A DNA stretch of 64,000 bases from DATBLE01 sp046732255 (GCA_046732255.1 JBKPMR010000031.1:62001-126000); one strand, 5' to 3'. Shown: positions 25,371 through 36,387, counted from the first letter of the stretch. Translations and numbers: made by a program. Notes: a model not told the origin generated them from the sequence alone.

Positions 25371-25396
25371 AACGCCTCCTCGCGAGGCGTTAGAAT
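25371..25396 (+). promoter_or_regulatory. Hairpin plus TAGAAT -10 box before the gene at 25403
   Basis: AACGCCTC-ctcgc-GAGGCGTT (25371-25391) abuts TAGAAT (25391-25396), which lies 6 bases before the ATG. The hairpin could end the hopanoid transcript while the TAGAAT starts a leaderless one. The string GTTAGAATCG recurs upstream of the SOD gene near 37057. Confidence 0.45.
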
Positions 25397-25402
25397 CGAA
25401 CG

Positions 25403-26053
25403 ATGGAACGGGCGCGCAGGCATCAGCGCCTCTTCTCCGGCCTCGCGTTCGGGCTGCTCGCGGTCGCGGCCGAGCTCGTCGGGCGCAGCCTGACGCACCG
25501 GATCGACCTGGGCCGCCACGTCGCGTCGCCGAGCTACGCGCAGACCGACTACTACCCGGTCCTGCTCGTGGTCGTGAAGAGCGGCATCGCACTACTCCTC
25601 GGCCGGTTGCTGTGGCGCGTGCTCAGGGCGCGTTCGGCCGAGCGCGCGGCGCTCCGCTTGCTCGGCGGGCCTGCGCGGGTGCCGCGCGTGCGCATCCAGC
25701 TCTCCGGACGGCTCTGCCTCGGCTTCTTGCTCCTGACCTCTGTGATCTACCTCGTGCAGACCGACGCCGAGGGCGCCGAGGCCGGGCGCTGGCCGCTCCT
25801 CTCGCCGTGGCTCCACTCCTCGGCGCTCCCCGTCTTCGCCGTCGTCGCGGTCGTGTGTGCGATCGCCTGGCGCGCGGTCCAGGGTTGGCTCGCGGACTAC
25901 GAGGAGCACGCCCGGGCGACGCTCGACCGCGCGCTGCTCAGTGCAGGCCGGGCGCCGCTGCGCGTTCCCCGGCCGCGACTCGACCTCGTCATCCCGCCGC
26001 GTCGCATCTTCGGCCTCGCGTTCGAGAGCCGGCCGCCTCCGCTCGCTGCGTAG
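25403..26053 (+). CDS. Hypothetical four-helix membrane protein
   Basis: A 216-residue membrane protein with four predicted helices (LFSGLAFGLLAVAAELVG; YPVLLVVVKSGIALLLGRLL; LCLGFLLLTSVIYLVQT; LPVFAVVAVVCAIAWRAVQG). It starts a run of membrane genes that ends in a CopC-CopD fusion, so a metal- or respiration-related role is possible but unproven. A palindromic repeat follows immediately after its stop. Confidence 0.72.
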   Translation: MERARRHQRLFSGLAFGLLAVAAELVGRSLTHRIDLGRHVASPSYAQTDYYPVLLVVVKSGIALLLGRLLWRVLRARSAERAALRLLGGPARVPRVRIQLSGRLCLGFLLLTSVIYLVQTDAEGAEAGRWPLLSPWLHSSALPVFAVVAVVCAIAWRAVQGWLADYEEHARATLDRALLSAGRAPLRVPRPRLDLVIPPRRIFGLAFESRPPPLAA

Positions 26054-26056
26054 GTA

Positions 26057-26090
26057 GAGGGACTGTCCCCGGCGGGGGACGGTCCCTGTT
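26057..26090. repeat. GGGAC-T-GTCCC palindrome, compound hairpin
   Basis: GGGACTGTCCCC (26059-26070) pairs with GGGGACGGTCCC downstream across a short loop with one mismatch, and the left arm is itself a T-centred palindrome. It starts 4 bp after a stop codon. Other members: 19856, 44697, 44752, 56976 and 57053. Confidence 0.85.
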
Positions 26091-26111
26091 TCCAACGCAA
26101 AGGAGGCATCG

Positions 26112-26381
26112 ATGACGCAGTACGCAACCGATTTTCCGCGCACGCGAATCCGCCGCTCGTCGCGCGCGATCGCAGTCCTCTCGCTCGGACCGCTCACGGT
26201 CGCCGCCGGGGTCGTCTGGGCTTTTCTCCAGCCCTGGCGCGTGACCCTGTTCCACCCTCTCGGTCAGGGGTTCTGGTGGCTCGTCGCCGAGCCGCCGCTG
26301 CTCGTGGTCCTGGCCGGGATCCTGTTCCACCTGCTCGTCGCCCGCCCGCTGGTCGACGACCTGGACGAGGAGCGGCGCTAG
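26112..26381 (+). CDS. Small membrane protein, possible copper-cluster member
   Basis: An 89-residue protein with two membrane helices (AIAVLSLGPLTVAAGVVWAF; PPLLVVLAGILFHLLVARPL). A strong ribosome site AAAGGAGG precedes the ATG. Its stop overlaps the next GTG by one base, and the next gene overlaps the CopC-CopD gene, so three genes form one transcription unit. Function unknown. Confidence 0.75.
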   Translation: MTQYATDFPRTRIRRSSRAIAVLSLGPLTVAAGVVWAFLQPWRVTLFHPLGQGFWWLVAEPPLLVVLAGILFHLLVARPLVDDLDEERR

Positions 26382-26965
26382 TGCAGCCGCCTGCCGAGCA
26401 CGTCCACTGGCTGTTCGCGACCGGGATCCTCTTCCTCGGGCTCCTGCTCCTGGCCGAGGCGATCGTCGGCCGCGAGGTCTGGCGCCGCCGGGCGTGGCGG
26501 GCGTACCTGTGGCCGGCGCTCCTGTTCGCGCTCGGCGTTCTCATGTGGCCGGTGATGGTCTTCTTCACGAACTCGACGGTCCACATGCTGGCCCACTCGG
26601 TCTGGGCGCAGACCATGATGCTCGCCGGCGCTGCTGAGCTCGGGCTCGTCGGCGGCAAGTTGAAGAGCGAGTGGTGGAAGCTCTGTGTGCCGCTGATGCT
26701 TGCCGTCTCGGGCACCGCCTTTCTGATCCACGAAGCCAACCCGTGGTTCTACTCGCGGTCGGCCTTCGTCCACCATGTCTGCGGCTGGGCCCTTCTGATC
26801 GGCGCGCTCTTCCCGCTCGGAACGGCGTTCAAGCCCCGGTCGTGGATCTTCGCCGGCGGGTACGCGCTCGTGATTGTCGCGATCTCGATCGCGCTCTTCA
26901 GCTCGCGCGACGTCGCCCCCGTCTTCGGCCACCTCGATCCCGCCGCGGGGGTGCCTCACCGATGA
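26381..26965 (+). CDS. Histidine-bearing membrane protein in the copper cluster
   Basis: A 194-residue protein with about six membrane helices. Histidines cluster at helix ends (AEHVHW, STVHMLAHSVW, LIHEANPWF, FVHHVCGW), the arrangement expected for metal or heme ligands in the membrane. The GTG at 26381 overlaps the previous stop (TAGTG), and its TGA overlaps the ATG of the CopC-CopD gene. A copper-handling role is an inference from histidines and neighbours. Confidence 0.75.
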   Translation: MQPPAEHVHWLFATGILFLGLLLLAEAIVGREVWRRRAWRAYLWPALLFALGVLMWPVMVFFTNSTVHMLAHSVWAQTMMLAGAAELGLVGGKLKSEWWKLCVPLMLAVSGTAFLIHEANPWFYSRSAFVHHVCGWALLIGALFPLGTAFKPRSWIFAGGYALVIVAISIALFSSRDVAPVFGHLDPAAGVPHR

Positions 26966-28308
26966 GGCGAGCTGCAATCGCAGTGGCCGTGGTCGTCGCA
27001 CTGGCGGCGCCGGGTACCGCATGGGCGCACGCCACTCTCCTCCAGACCGCGCCCGGCGTCGGGCAGCGCCTCCCCTCGGGCCCGCGGATTGTGACGCTCT
27101 CGTTCGACCAGCGCGTCAAGGCGCTGCCGAACGGGATCCGGGTGTACGACGCGGACGGCCGGCTCGTCTCGGGCGATGCCCACGGGGTGCCCGGCGACCC
27201 GCTCGCGATCGAGGTCACCGTGAAGCGCCTGCCCAGAGGCGCCTACACCGTCCGCTGGAGCGCGATCTCGAACGACAGCCACGTCGGTCACGGCGTCTAT
27301 ACGTTCGGGGTGCGGGTCGCGGCGCCCGCCCTGTCCGAGGCGTTCGGCGCTTCCGGTCCGGGGACAGCCGAGCACATCGTGCGTTGGCTGTACTTCATCT
27401 GTCTCGCGCTGCTCACGGGGGGCCTCGGCTTCCGGCTGATCGTGCTACGCGGGGCGTTAACGGCCGAGGCGGAGCGGCGGTTCTACCGGATGACGGCCGC
27501 GGGTGTGATCGGCGCCCTGGAGGTCGGGATCGTCGCGTTCCTGCTCCGCGCCGAGGACGCGCTCCAGCTTCCGTTCACGTCGTTTCTCTACGGCGACCTC
27601 TCGCCGTTTGCGAACTCGACGCGGTTCGGCGAGGCATTCGTCGCGATGGAGCTCGGGTTTTCGGTCGTCGCCGCGCTGCTGTTCCTCGCCTGGTTGACCG
27701 AGCGGCGCCGGCTGCTATGGCCCGCGTTCCTGCTCTCGCTCGGCCTCGGCTCGGGGCTCTCACTCGCCAGCCACCAGGCGGACGACCGCGGCTGGCTGCC
27801 GTCGCTCGCGGACTGGACGCACCTGTCGGCGGCGACGCTGTGGATCGGCGGGCTGCTGTCGCTCGCGCTCGTCGTCTGGAGCGACCGGGAGCTCCGCCGG
27901 ACGGCGTTCTGGCGGTTTTCCGAGGTCGCCGGGCCGCTGGTCGCGATCGTCGTCGTCGCCGGCGTCTACATGACGTACAAGCGCTTTCCTGCGCTCCACG
28001 ATCTCTGGTCGATCCACTACGGCCGGCTGTTGATCGTCAAGCTCGCGCTGGTCTCGCTGGCGCTCGCGTGGGGCGCCTTCCACCACTTCGTCGTCCGGCC
28101 GCGACTCGACCGTCCGGTCGTAGCCGAACGTCTCTCCCGCTCGCTTGCGGGCGAGGCGACCGTCGCCCTGGCGATCCTCCTCCTCGCGGCGATCCTGGTC
28201 GACTCCAAGCCGCCGTCGAAGCCAAGTAACACAGTGTTACAAGCTCGCGACGCAGCCACCCAGGCCGCGCGGACGGCAAGTAACACAGTGTTACTAGCTC
28301 GGCGGTAA
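26962..28308 (+). CDS. CopC-CopD fusion copper resistance/import protein
   Basis: A 448-residue fusion. Signal peptide ends at AWA, leaving His23 as residue 1 of the mature CopC domain (HATLLQTAPG), the copper-binding position; NDSHVGHGVYTFGV is the second conserved copper-site region. Residues from about 135 on form the eight-helix CopD membrane domain. The last 28 or so codons contain two copies of a GTAACAC-A-GTGTTAC repeat and read SNTVL...SNTVLLARR, so the C-terminal tail is repeat-derived. ATGA overlap with the upstream gene. Confidence 0.9.
   Translation: MRRAAIAVAVVVALAAPGTAWAHATLLQTAPGVGQRLPSGPRIVTLSFDQRVKALPNGIRVYDADGRLVSGDAHGVPGDPLAIEVTVKRLPRGAYTVRWSAISNDSHVGHGVYTFGVRVAAPALSEAFGASGPGTAEHIVRWLYFICLALLTGGLGFRLIVLRGALTAEAERRFYRMTAAGVIGALEVGIVAFLLRAEDALQLPFTSFLYGDLSPFANSTRFGEAFVAMELGFSVVAALLFLAWLTERRRLLWPAFLLSLGLGSGLSLASHQADDRGWLPSLADWTHLSAATLWIGGLLSLALVVWSDRELRRTAFWRFSEVAGPLVAIVVVAGVYMTYKRFPALHDLWSIHYGRLLIVKLALVSLALAWGAFHHFVVRPRLDRPVVAERLSRSLAGEATVALAILLLAAILVDSKPPSKPSNTVLQARDAATQAARTASNTVLLARR
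28226..28294. repeat. Two GTAACAC-A-GTGTTAC palindromes inside the copC-copD 3' end
   Basis: Perfect 15-bp palindromes with a central A at 28226-28240 and 28280-28294, 54 bp apart, each followed by a conserved AGCTCG. Both are translated in the same frame as (A/P)SNTVL(L/Q)AR. Confidence 0.9.
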
Positions 28309-28311
28309 CGT
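28306..28311 (+). promoter_or_regulatory. -10 box for the gene at 28319 (leaderless type)
   Basis: TAACGT sits 7 bases before the ATG; its TAA is also the stop codon of the CopC-CopD gene. No ribosome site precedes the ATG. Confidence 0.45.
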
Positions 28312-28318
28312 CCTCGAG

Positions 28319-29349
28319 ATGCGCTGGGCGATCTCCGGCGGCGCCGGCTTCCTCGGCCTGCACCTCTCGCGAAGGCTGGTCGCCGACGGACACTCGGTGC
28401 GGACCCTCGACCTGGCGCGGCTCGACGACCCCCACCTCGAGCAGTCGGTGGAGGAGCTGCGGGGGGACGTCCGGACGGAACGCGACGTCCGGCGCCTGGT
28501 CGACGGCGCCGACGTCGTCGTCCACGCCGCGGCGGCGCTGCCGATCCAGGCGTCTCGCGACTCGATCCGGTCGGTGAACGTCGGCGGGACTGCCACGCTC
28601 CTGGCGGCGGCTGCCGAGGCCGGCGTGCGCCGGGTCGTGCTGGTGTCCTCGACCGCCGTCTACGGCGTGCCGAAGGTGCACCCGATCGCCGAGGACGCAC
28701 CGCTCATCGGCGTCGGCTGGTACGGGGAGTCCAAGATCGAGGCCGAGGAGGTGTCGCGCGACTTCGGTCGCCGTGGCCTCGCGTTCACCATCGTCAGGCC
28801 GAAGACGTTCATCGGGCCCGAGCGGCTGGGCGTGTTCGAGATCCTGTTCGACTGGATTCGGGACGGCCGGCGGATCTACATGCTCGGTTCCGGCGAGAAC
28901 CGCTACCAGCTGCTGGCGGTCGAGGACCTCGTCGACGCGATCGTGCTCGCAGCAGACCGGCCGGAAGCAGCAGGCGAGACGATCAACGTCGGCGCGAGCG
29001 CGTTCGGCACCGTCCGCTCCGACCTCCAGGCGCTGATCGACCACGCCGGCTCGTCCTCGCGGCTGACGCCTGTGCCGGCACGACCCGCGGAGATCGCGCT
29101 ACGCACGCTCGAGCTGCTGCGCGTCTCGCCGCTGGCGGAATGGCACTACAAGACGGCGCACCGCGACTCGTTCGTCGATGTGGGCAAGGCCGAGCGGCTC
29201 CTGGGCTGGCGGCCGCGGCTCTCGAACGCCGAGGCGCTGTGCCGGACGTACGACTGGTACCTCGAGCACCGCGAGACGCTCGGTGCCGCGGGCGTGACCC
29301 ACCGCGTCCCGTGGAACCAGCAGGCGCTCGCGCTCCTGAAGCGCGTCAG

Positions 29350-29353
<4 letters not shown>
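28319..29353 (+). CDS. NAD-dependent epimerase/dehydratase family protein
   Basis: A 344-residue extended SDR. Seen: Rossmann motif SGGAGFLGLH, DLARLDD at the end of the second strand, VLVSSTAVYGV, and the active-site WYGESKIEAE (Y-x-x-x-K). NVGASAFGTV and the long C-terminal substrate domain fit sugar-nucleotide or hydroxysteroid-type epimerases. It is probably leaderless. It converges with the c-di-GMP gene, overlapping its end by 4 bp. Confidence 0.87.
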
Positions 29354-32052
<2,699 letters not shown>

Positions 32053-32127
32053 GCCCCTTTCATCGGCTCTGCACGGCCTGGACAAAACCCCCCGCAGAGC
32101 AGGAAAGTCGGCCCGCTTCGGCGGCCC

Positions 32128-32133
32128 TATACT
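32128..32133 (+). promoter_or_regulatory. -10 box for the gene at 32142 (leaderless type)
   Basis: TATACT, near consensus, sits 8 bases before the GTG start, without a ribosome site. Confidence 0.5.
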
Positions 32134-32141
32134 CGCGCGCA

Positions 32142-33293
32142 GTGGACGCCGCCGGCTACCGGGATCGGTTTCCGATCCTCGAGGAGACGACCTACCTGAT
32201 CAACCATTCGCTCGCGGCGATGCCGGCCGCCGCCGAGACCCGCGTGGTCGAGTACGCGCAGACGTGGAAGACGCGCGGGATCCGCGCCTGGGGCGAGGGC
32301 TGGTGGGACCTGCCCCTGACGGTCGGCGACCAGGTCGGTCGGATCGTCGGCGCGCCGCCGGGGACGGTCTGCATGCATCAGAACGTCACGGTTGCCGTCG
32401 CGGTCGTCCTCTCGTGCTTCCGGCTCGAGCCTCCCCGGAACCGGATCGTCTACCTCGAGGGTGAGTTCCCGTCCGTCCGCTACCTGCTCCAGGCGCAGCC
32501 GCAGGCGGAGGTCCGGGTGGTGCCGGACGTGGACGCGCTGCTCGACGAGCTGGACGAACGGACGCTCCTCGTCCCGCTCAGCCACGTGCTCTTCAAGGTG
32601 GCAGAGCTCCAGGACGTCGTCGCGGTGCAGCGACGGGCGGAGGAGGTGGGAGCACACGTCATCCTCGATGCGTACCAGTCCGCCGGCGCGGTGCCGCTCG
32701 ACGTCACCGGCCTCGGTGTGTCGTTCGCGACCGGCGGGTCGGTGAAGTGGCTCTGCGGCGGGCCCGGCGCGGGCTGGCTCTACGTCCGGCCGGCCCTGAT
32801 CGAGAAGCTGGAGCCCGCCTTCGTCGGTTGGCAGGGGCACGCACGGCCGTTCGCGTTCGAGCCGGAGCTCGAGTACGCGAACGGGATCGCTCGCTTCCTG
32901 ACCGGAACGCCGAACGTCCCGGCTCTCTACGCGGCCACAGCCGGATACGACGTGATCGAGGAGGCCGGCGTCGATGCGATCCGACGACGTTCGCTCGCCC
33001 TCACCGACCACCTGATCGGTCTCGCCGATGCAGCCGGCTTCGAGGTCATCTCACAGCGCGATCAGACCCGTCGCGGCGCGAGCGTGAGCGTGCGCATGCC
33101 CGGCTTCGAGGGTGTCCACAAGGAGCTTGCGGAGCGGCAGGTGCTCTGCGACTTCCGGCCCGAGGTCGGTCTCCGGCTTGGACCGCACTTTTTCAACACC
33201 GAGGACGAGCTCGAGTTCGCAATCGAACAGGTCGAGGACATCCTCGCGACCCGCGCGCACGAACGTCATCTCGGCGCAGCGGCGCGGTTCTAG
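32142..33293 (+). CDS. Kynureninase-like PLP enzyme (aminotransferase class V fold)
   Basis: A 383-residue fold-type I PLP enzyme. The N-terminal TYLINHSLAAMP resembles the NSLG segment of kynureninase; the PLP-binding Asp is in ILDAYQSAGAVPLDV and the Schiff-base lysine in GGSVKWLCGGPGAGWLYV; VGWQGHARPFAFEP fits the kynureninase GWWGH region. No other tryptophan-degradation gene is nearby, so cysteine-desulfurase or another lyase activity remains possible. GTG start with a -10 box 8 bases upstream. Confidence 0.83.
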   Translation: MDAAGYRDRFPILEETTYLINHSLAAMPAAAETRVVEYAQTWKTRGIRAWGEGWWDLPLTVGDQVGRIVGAPPGTVCMHQNVTVAVAVVLSCFRLEPPRNRIVYLEGEFPSVRYLLQAQPQAEVRVVPDVDALLDELDERTLLVPLSHVLFKVAELQDVVAVQRRAEEVGAHVILDAYQSAGAVPLDVTGLGVSFATGGSVKWLCGGPGAGWLYVRPALIEKLEPAFVGWQGHARPFAFEPELEYANGIARFLTGTPNVPALYAATAGYDVIEEAGVDAIRRRSLALTDHLIGLADAAGFEVISQRDQTRRGASVSVRMPGFEGVHKELAERQVLCDFRPEVGLRLGPHFFNTEDELEFAIEQVEDILATRAHERHLGAAARF

Positions 33294-33297
33294 CTAC

Positions 33298-34011
33298 TCA
33301 GCCGCTGTGGGCGCGGATGAAGCTCTCGACGGCGCTTCGGACCTTGCCCGGGCCGGCGACGAGCCGGACGCCGTGCGACGCACCCGGCACGATCACGAGC
33401 TGCTTGTCCGACGCCGGCGTCGCGTCGTACATCGTCTTCGCGTCCCTGGCGTAGTTGCCGCCTTCGTCGACCTCGGCGGCCGCGTAGAGGGCGGGCACGT
33501 TCACCTTCGCCGCCGCGCCGATCGCGTCCAGCCTGAACGTGCCGGGTGCGGAGAGGCTGACGATCCCGTCGACCGGCGGCCGGATGTTGGCGCCGGCGAC
33601 GACGGTGGCGTTGGCACCGAGCGAGGCGCCGACCACGATCACGTGCTTCGCCCCCAGCGACCGGGCCGTCTTCACCGCCGCGGCGATGTCGCCGGCGAAC
33701 CGCAGCGAGGCCAAGCCGACGCGGCGCTGCGAGAGACCGAACCCGCGGAGGTCGAAGGGGATCGCGGTGTAGCCGAGGGATGCGAGCCGCTTCGCGTACG
33801 GCACCCACTGGCAGAGATCGTCGGGGTATTGGTGGACCAGCACCACCGCGGTGGAACCCTTGCCGAAGCGATGCCCGACCAGCTTCGTGCCGTCCGCCGC
33901 CCGGAAGTGGAGGTCAGGTCCGGGTGCGCAGCGCGGGTAGGCGGGTGAGCCCGAGACGCCCGCGGCGAGCAACGCACAGCCAACGGCACAGACGGCGACC
34001 AGGGTCCTCAC
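33298..34011 (-). CDS. Secreted alpha/beta hydrolase
   Basis: A 237-residue hydrolase with a signal peptide (MRTLVAVCAVGCALLAAGVSG). Seen: the VLVHQYPDD oxyanion strand, DLRGFGLS, the nucleophile elbow VGASLGA (Ser130), a later Asp in AAAEVDEGG and the catalytic His in PGASHGVRL. Length and motifs fit the dienelactone-hydrolase/prolyl-oligopeptidase-like group. GTG start at 34011. Substrate unknown. A MITE-like element lies just upstream. Confidence 0.85.
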   Translation of the reverse strand: MRTLVAVCAVGCALLAAGVSGSPAYPRCAPGPDLHFRAADGTKLVGHRFGKGSTAVVLVHQYPDDLCQWVPYAKRLASLGYTAIPFDLRGFGLSQRRVGLASLRFAGDIAAAVKTARSLGAKHVIVVGASLGANATVVAGANIRPPVDGIVSLSAPGTFRLDAIGAAAKVNVPALYAAAEVDEGGNYARDAKTMYDATPASDKQLVIVPGASHGVRLVAGPGKVRSAVESFIRAHSG

Positions 34012-34052
34012 GCTGGGAGTAGACGTCCGGTGCGGGCGAGAGTTGGCGGCGC

Positions 34053-34276
34053 CTAGATGGCTGACCGGAAAAGATCGTCTGCTCCGGTGCGGGAGCTGGT
34101 CCCTTTGGGGCGTGCGCCGAGCCCGGCACCGCTACTGAACAAGTAACGGTGACGGGCTCGACGCGCGAAGCGGACGCGCCGGTGGAGCGGCCACCGGCCG
34201 CGGGACCGGAGCGGGAGCGGCCCAGACGGCCAGATCTCGCGTCCGGACGCACGAGATTTTCCGGTCAGCCATCTAG
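34053..34276. mobile_element. 224-bp MITE-like element with 20-bp perfect terminal inverted repeats
   Basis: Left end CTAGATGGCTGACCGGAAAA at 34053-34072 is the exact reverse complement of the right end at 34257-34276. Inside lies a second inverted repeat: GAGCCCG-G-CACCG-C-TACT pairs with AGTA-A-CGGTG-A-CGGGCTC around 34120-34162. GGTCCC and GGGACC also pair further out, so much of the element can fold into one long imperfect hairpin. It has no credible ORF. CTAG at both tips could be part of the repeat or a target duplication. The stop codon of the DUF72 gene lies inside the right end. Confidence 0.75.
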
Positions 34277-34917
34277 ATCAGCTCCAACAGTCGCTTGGCG
34301 TAGGCCGGCGCCGTCGGCTCGTCCTCGTGCATGAAGTAGGCGTAGACGTCGATGCCTTCGGCAAGCAGCGGACGGAGCTGCTCTGCCCATTCGCGAAGCG
34401 CGTCGTCACTGTACGGAGGCTCTCGTAGGCGCACGTACCGGAACGGCGCTCCGCCGTCGAGGGCGTTGACGACGGCTGCAGGGCCGGTCTCGGCACCGGC
34501 CCAGGACTCGTGGCGGAAGTCGAGCGCCCAGCGGAGCGCCGGGTCGAGCGACTCGAGCAGGCGCGCCAGGAACGCATCGTCGCGAGCCTGCTGGACGACG
34601 ACCCGCACCGGGCCGAGCTTCTCGCCGAGCACGCGCACGCGCTCGGTGAAGGCCGCGAGCCGGTTCGGGTGCGGCATCTTGACCGCGAACCGGAATCCGT
34701 CAGGCGTCTCCTCTGCCCAGCGCCGAAACCGCTCCTCCTCGGGCAACCGATACCCGGTCGTGTTCAGCTCGACGGAGCTGAAGCGCTCTGCGTAGAAGCG
34801 GAGGAACTCGCCCTGCTGCGTGCCGGCCGGGTAGAAGTCGGGCTTCCAGGTCGAGTAGGACCATCCAGAGGATCCGACATATGCCCTCGCTACACTCGGC
34901 GTCCCGGTGGCCACCAC
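34273..34917 (-). CDS. DUF72 domain protein
   Basis: About 214 residues from the GTG at 34917. The DUF72 TIM-barrel family is recognised from YVGSSGWSYSTWKPDFYPAG at the N-terminus, FSSVELNTTGYRLP, FAVKMPH and the C-terminal VYAYFMHEDEPTAPAYA (the N..ND/HED...A..NA segment). Biochemical role of the family is unsettled. The start is uncertain (GTG 34941, 34917 or 34914) because it is divergent from and overlaps thyX. The TAG stop is supplied by the right end of the MITE-like element. Confidence 0.88.
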   Translation of the reverse strand: MVATGTPSVARAYVGSSGWSYSTWKPDFYPAGTQQGEFLRFYAERFSSVELNTTGYRLPEEERFRRWAEETPDGFRFAVKMPHPNRLAAFTERVRVLGEKLGPVRVVVQQARDDAFLARLLESLDPALRWALDFRHESWAGAETGPAAVVNALDGGAPFRYVRLREPPYSDDALREWAEQLRPLLAEGIDVYAYFMHEDEPTAPAYAKRLLELI

Positions 34918-35614
34918 GACCGAAGTGATACCCGAGAACACGATCCGCGTCCTCGATCACGGGTTCGTGCGGCTGGACGGGGTGATGGCGAGCGATCTCT
35001 CGGTCGTCAACGGGGCACGGGTGAGCTTCGCGCGGCGGAAAGACGAGATGGACGAGTCCGACGAGGGTCTGATCCGCTTCCTGATGCGGGACAGACACGG
35101 CACACCCTTCGAACATAATTCCTTCCGCTTCCACATCCGCTGCCCGATCTTCGTCGCGCGGGAATGGATGCGACACCGTGTCGGAAGCTTCAACGAGTTC
35201 AGCATGAGATATGCGAAGGCGACCGACGACTTCTACGTCCCCGAGCCGGAGGACGTGCGCACGCAGGTCGGCAAGCCGGGCGCCTACACCTTCGAGCCCG
35301 TCGAGCCGGAGCTCGCCGAACGGACCCGCGAGGAGCTCCGCGCCGTCTACGACGCGGCGTTCGAGACGTACGAGCGGCTCGTCGAGCTCGGTGTCGCACG
35401 GGAGCTCGCCCGTTGCGTGATGCCGGTCGGCGCGTACACCGAGTTCTATTGGACGATCAACGCGCGGGCGCTGATGAACTTCGTCTCCCTCCGCGCCGCC
35501 GAGACCGCCCAGCGCGAGATCAGACGGTACGCCGAGGCGGTCGAGCGGTTCTTCGCCGAGCACATGCCGGTCACACACGCGGCCTTCGTGGCGAACGACC
35601 GCACGGCGCCGTAG
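34907..35614 (+). CDS. thyX: FAD-dependent thymidylate synthase
   Basis: Makes dTMP from dUMP using methylene-tetrahydrofolate and FAD. The ThyX signature RHR-x5-S reads RHRVGSFNEFSMRY at residues 89-102. Length (235 residues) is typical. GTG start at 34907, with TACACT 10 bases upstream as a possible -10; a second GTG at 34925 is an alternative start. It pairs logically with tmk and nrdJ elsewhere in the window, though not in one operon. Two 80-bp repeats follow its stop. Confidence 0.96.
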   Translation: MATTTEVIPENTIRVLDHGFVRLDGVMASDLSVVNGARVSFARRKDEMDESDEGLIRFLMRDRHGTPFEHNSFRFHIRCPIFVAREWMRHRVGSFNEFSMRYAKATDDFYVPEPEDVRTQVGKPGAYTFEPVEPELAERTREELRAVYDAAFETYERLVELGVARELARCVMPVGAYTEFYWTINARALMNFVSLRAAETAQREIRRYAEAVERFFAEHMPVTHAAFVANDRTAP

Positions 35615-35620
35615 GCCTCC

Positions 35621-35781
35621 GCCAGAGCCAGATCAACGCCAAGGCCCCTGCCCCTTCGGGTCAGGGCCCTGCAGGCCAGGCCCGCGTGGCGGGCCTGGCC
35701 GCCAGAGCCAGATCAACGCCAAGGCCCCTGCCCCTCCGGGTCAGGGCCCTGCAAGCCAGGCCCGCGTGGCGGGCCTGGCTT
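35621..35781. repeat. 80-bp tandem duplication carrying two hairpins per unit
   Basis: Copy 1 at 35621-35700 and copy 2 at 35701-35780 are nearly identical. Each has an imperfect hairpin (GGCCCCTGCCC...GGGTCAGGGCC) and a strong one (GCCAGGCCCGC-GTG-GCGGGCCTGGC). The outer stem bases differ in a paired way: GG...CC in copy 1, AA...TT in copy 2. The second stem is followed by TTGTTT and may act as a terminator between thyX and the convergent anti-sigma gene. Confidence 0.9.
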
Positions 35782-35787
35782 GTTTGC

Positions 35788-36387
35788 TTAGGTCGTCAGC
35801 AGGATCTGCCGCGGCCGCTTGCGCTCGCTCGTCGTCACCACCCAGTTGACTCCCGACTCGAGCTTGTACGGGACGGACATGCGCACAACGGTGCGGCCCT
35901 TCGACGCGGCCGCGAACGCGCCGCACCAGGCGGTGATCTTGCCGTGCTCGGTCAGGTAGAGCGAGTACCAGACGCCCTTCGGCAGCTTCTTCAGCCCGGA
36001 GACGCGCAACTGGATCGCCCAGTTCCCGCTGCGGTCCCGGTCGCCGATCTGGATCGACCCCTTCGCGGTGCTCGGCGCGGCGACAGCGTGCATCGCGATC
36101 GTGTCGCCTGACCGGAACTGGTCGCCCCCACGGTCACCGACGAGGAAGCCGATGCCGAACGCTGCAGCTGTGACCGCTGCGGCGAGCAGGAAGGCGGCCC
36201 CCTTCCGACGGCCCGCTCCCCAAACCGCGCGTCTGCTGCCCACCGTCGCAGGTGCCTCGGCGAGCCGGGGCGAGAGCTCGGGAGGCGGCCCGGCGGCGAT
36301 CAGCATCTGGTGCGCGCGGCGAAGGCGCGCCAGCTCTTCCGGCGTGCCCTCGTCGCCGACGAGATCGTCGAGATCAGGTCCGCTCAA
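35788..36387 (-). CDS. Anti-sigma factor, RskA-like
   Basis: A 199-residue single-pass protein: cytoplasmic N-terminal region, one membrane helix (GAAFLLAAAVTAAAFGIGFL) and an extracytoplasmic domain with the RskA pattern (VWYSLYLTEHGKITAWCGAF). No HxxxCxxC zinc motif, so it is of the zinc-free type. It starts with TTG at 36387, overlapping the TGA of the sigma gene (TTGA), which ties its translation to that of its partner. Confidence 0.85.
   Translation of the reverse strand: MSGPDLDDLVGDEGTPEELARLRRAHQMLIAAGPPPELSPRLAEAPATVGSRRAVWGAGRRKGAAFLLAAAVTAAAFGIGFLVGDRGGDQFRSGDTIAMHAVAAPSTAKGSIQIGDRDRSGNWAIQLRVSGLKKLPKGVWYSLYLTEHGKITAWCGAFAAASKGRTVVRMSVPYKLESGVNWVVTTSERKRPRQILLTT

Noticed and set aside
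35621..35781. CRISPR array
   Set aside because: Only two units, contiguous without spacers, with internal hairpins, and no cas genes nearby.
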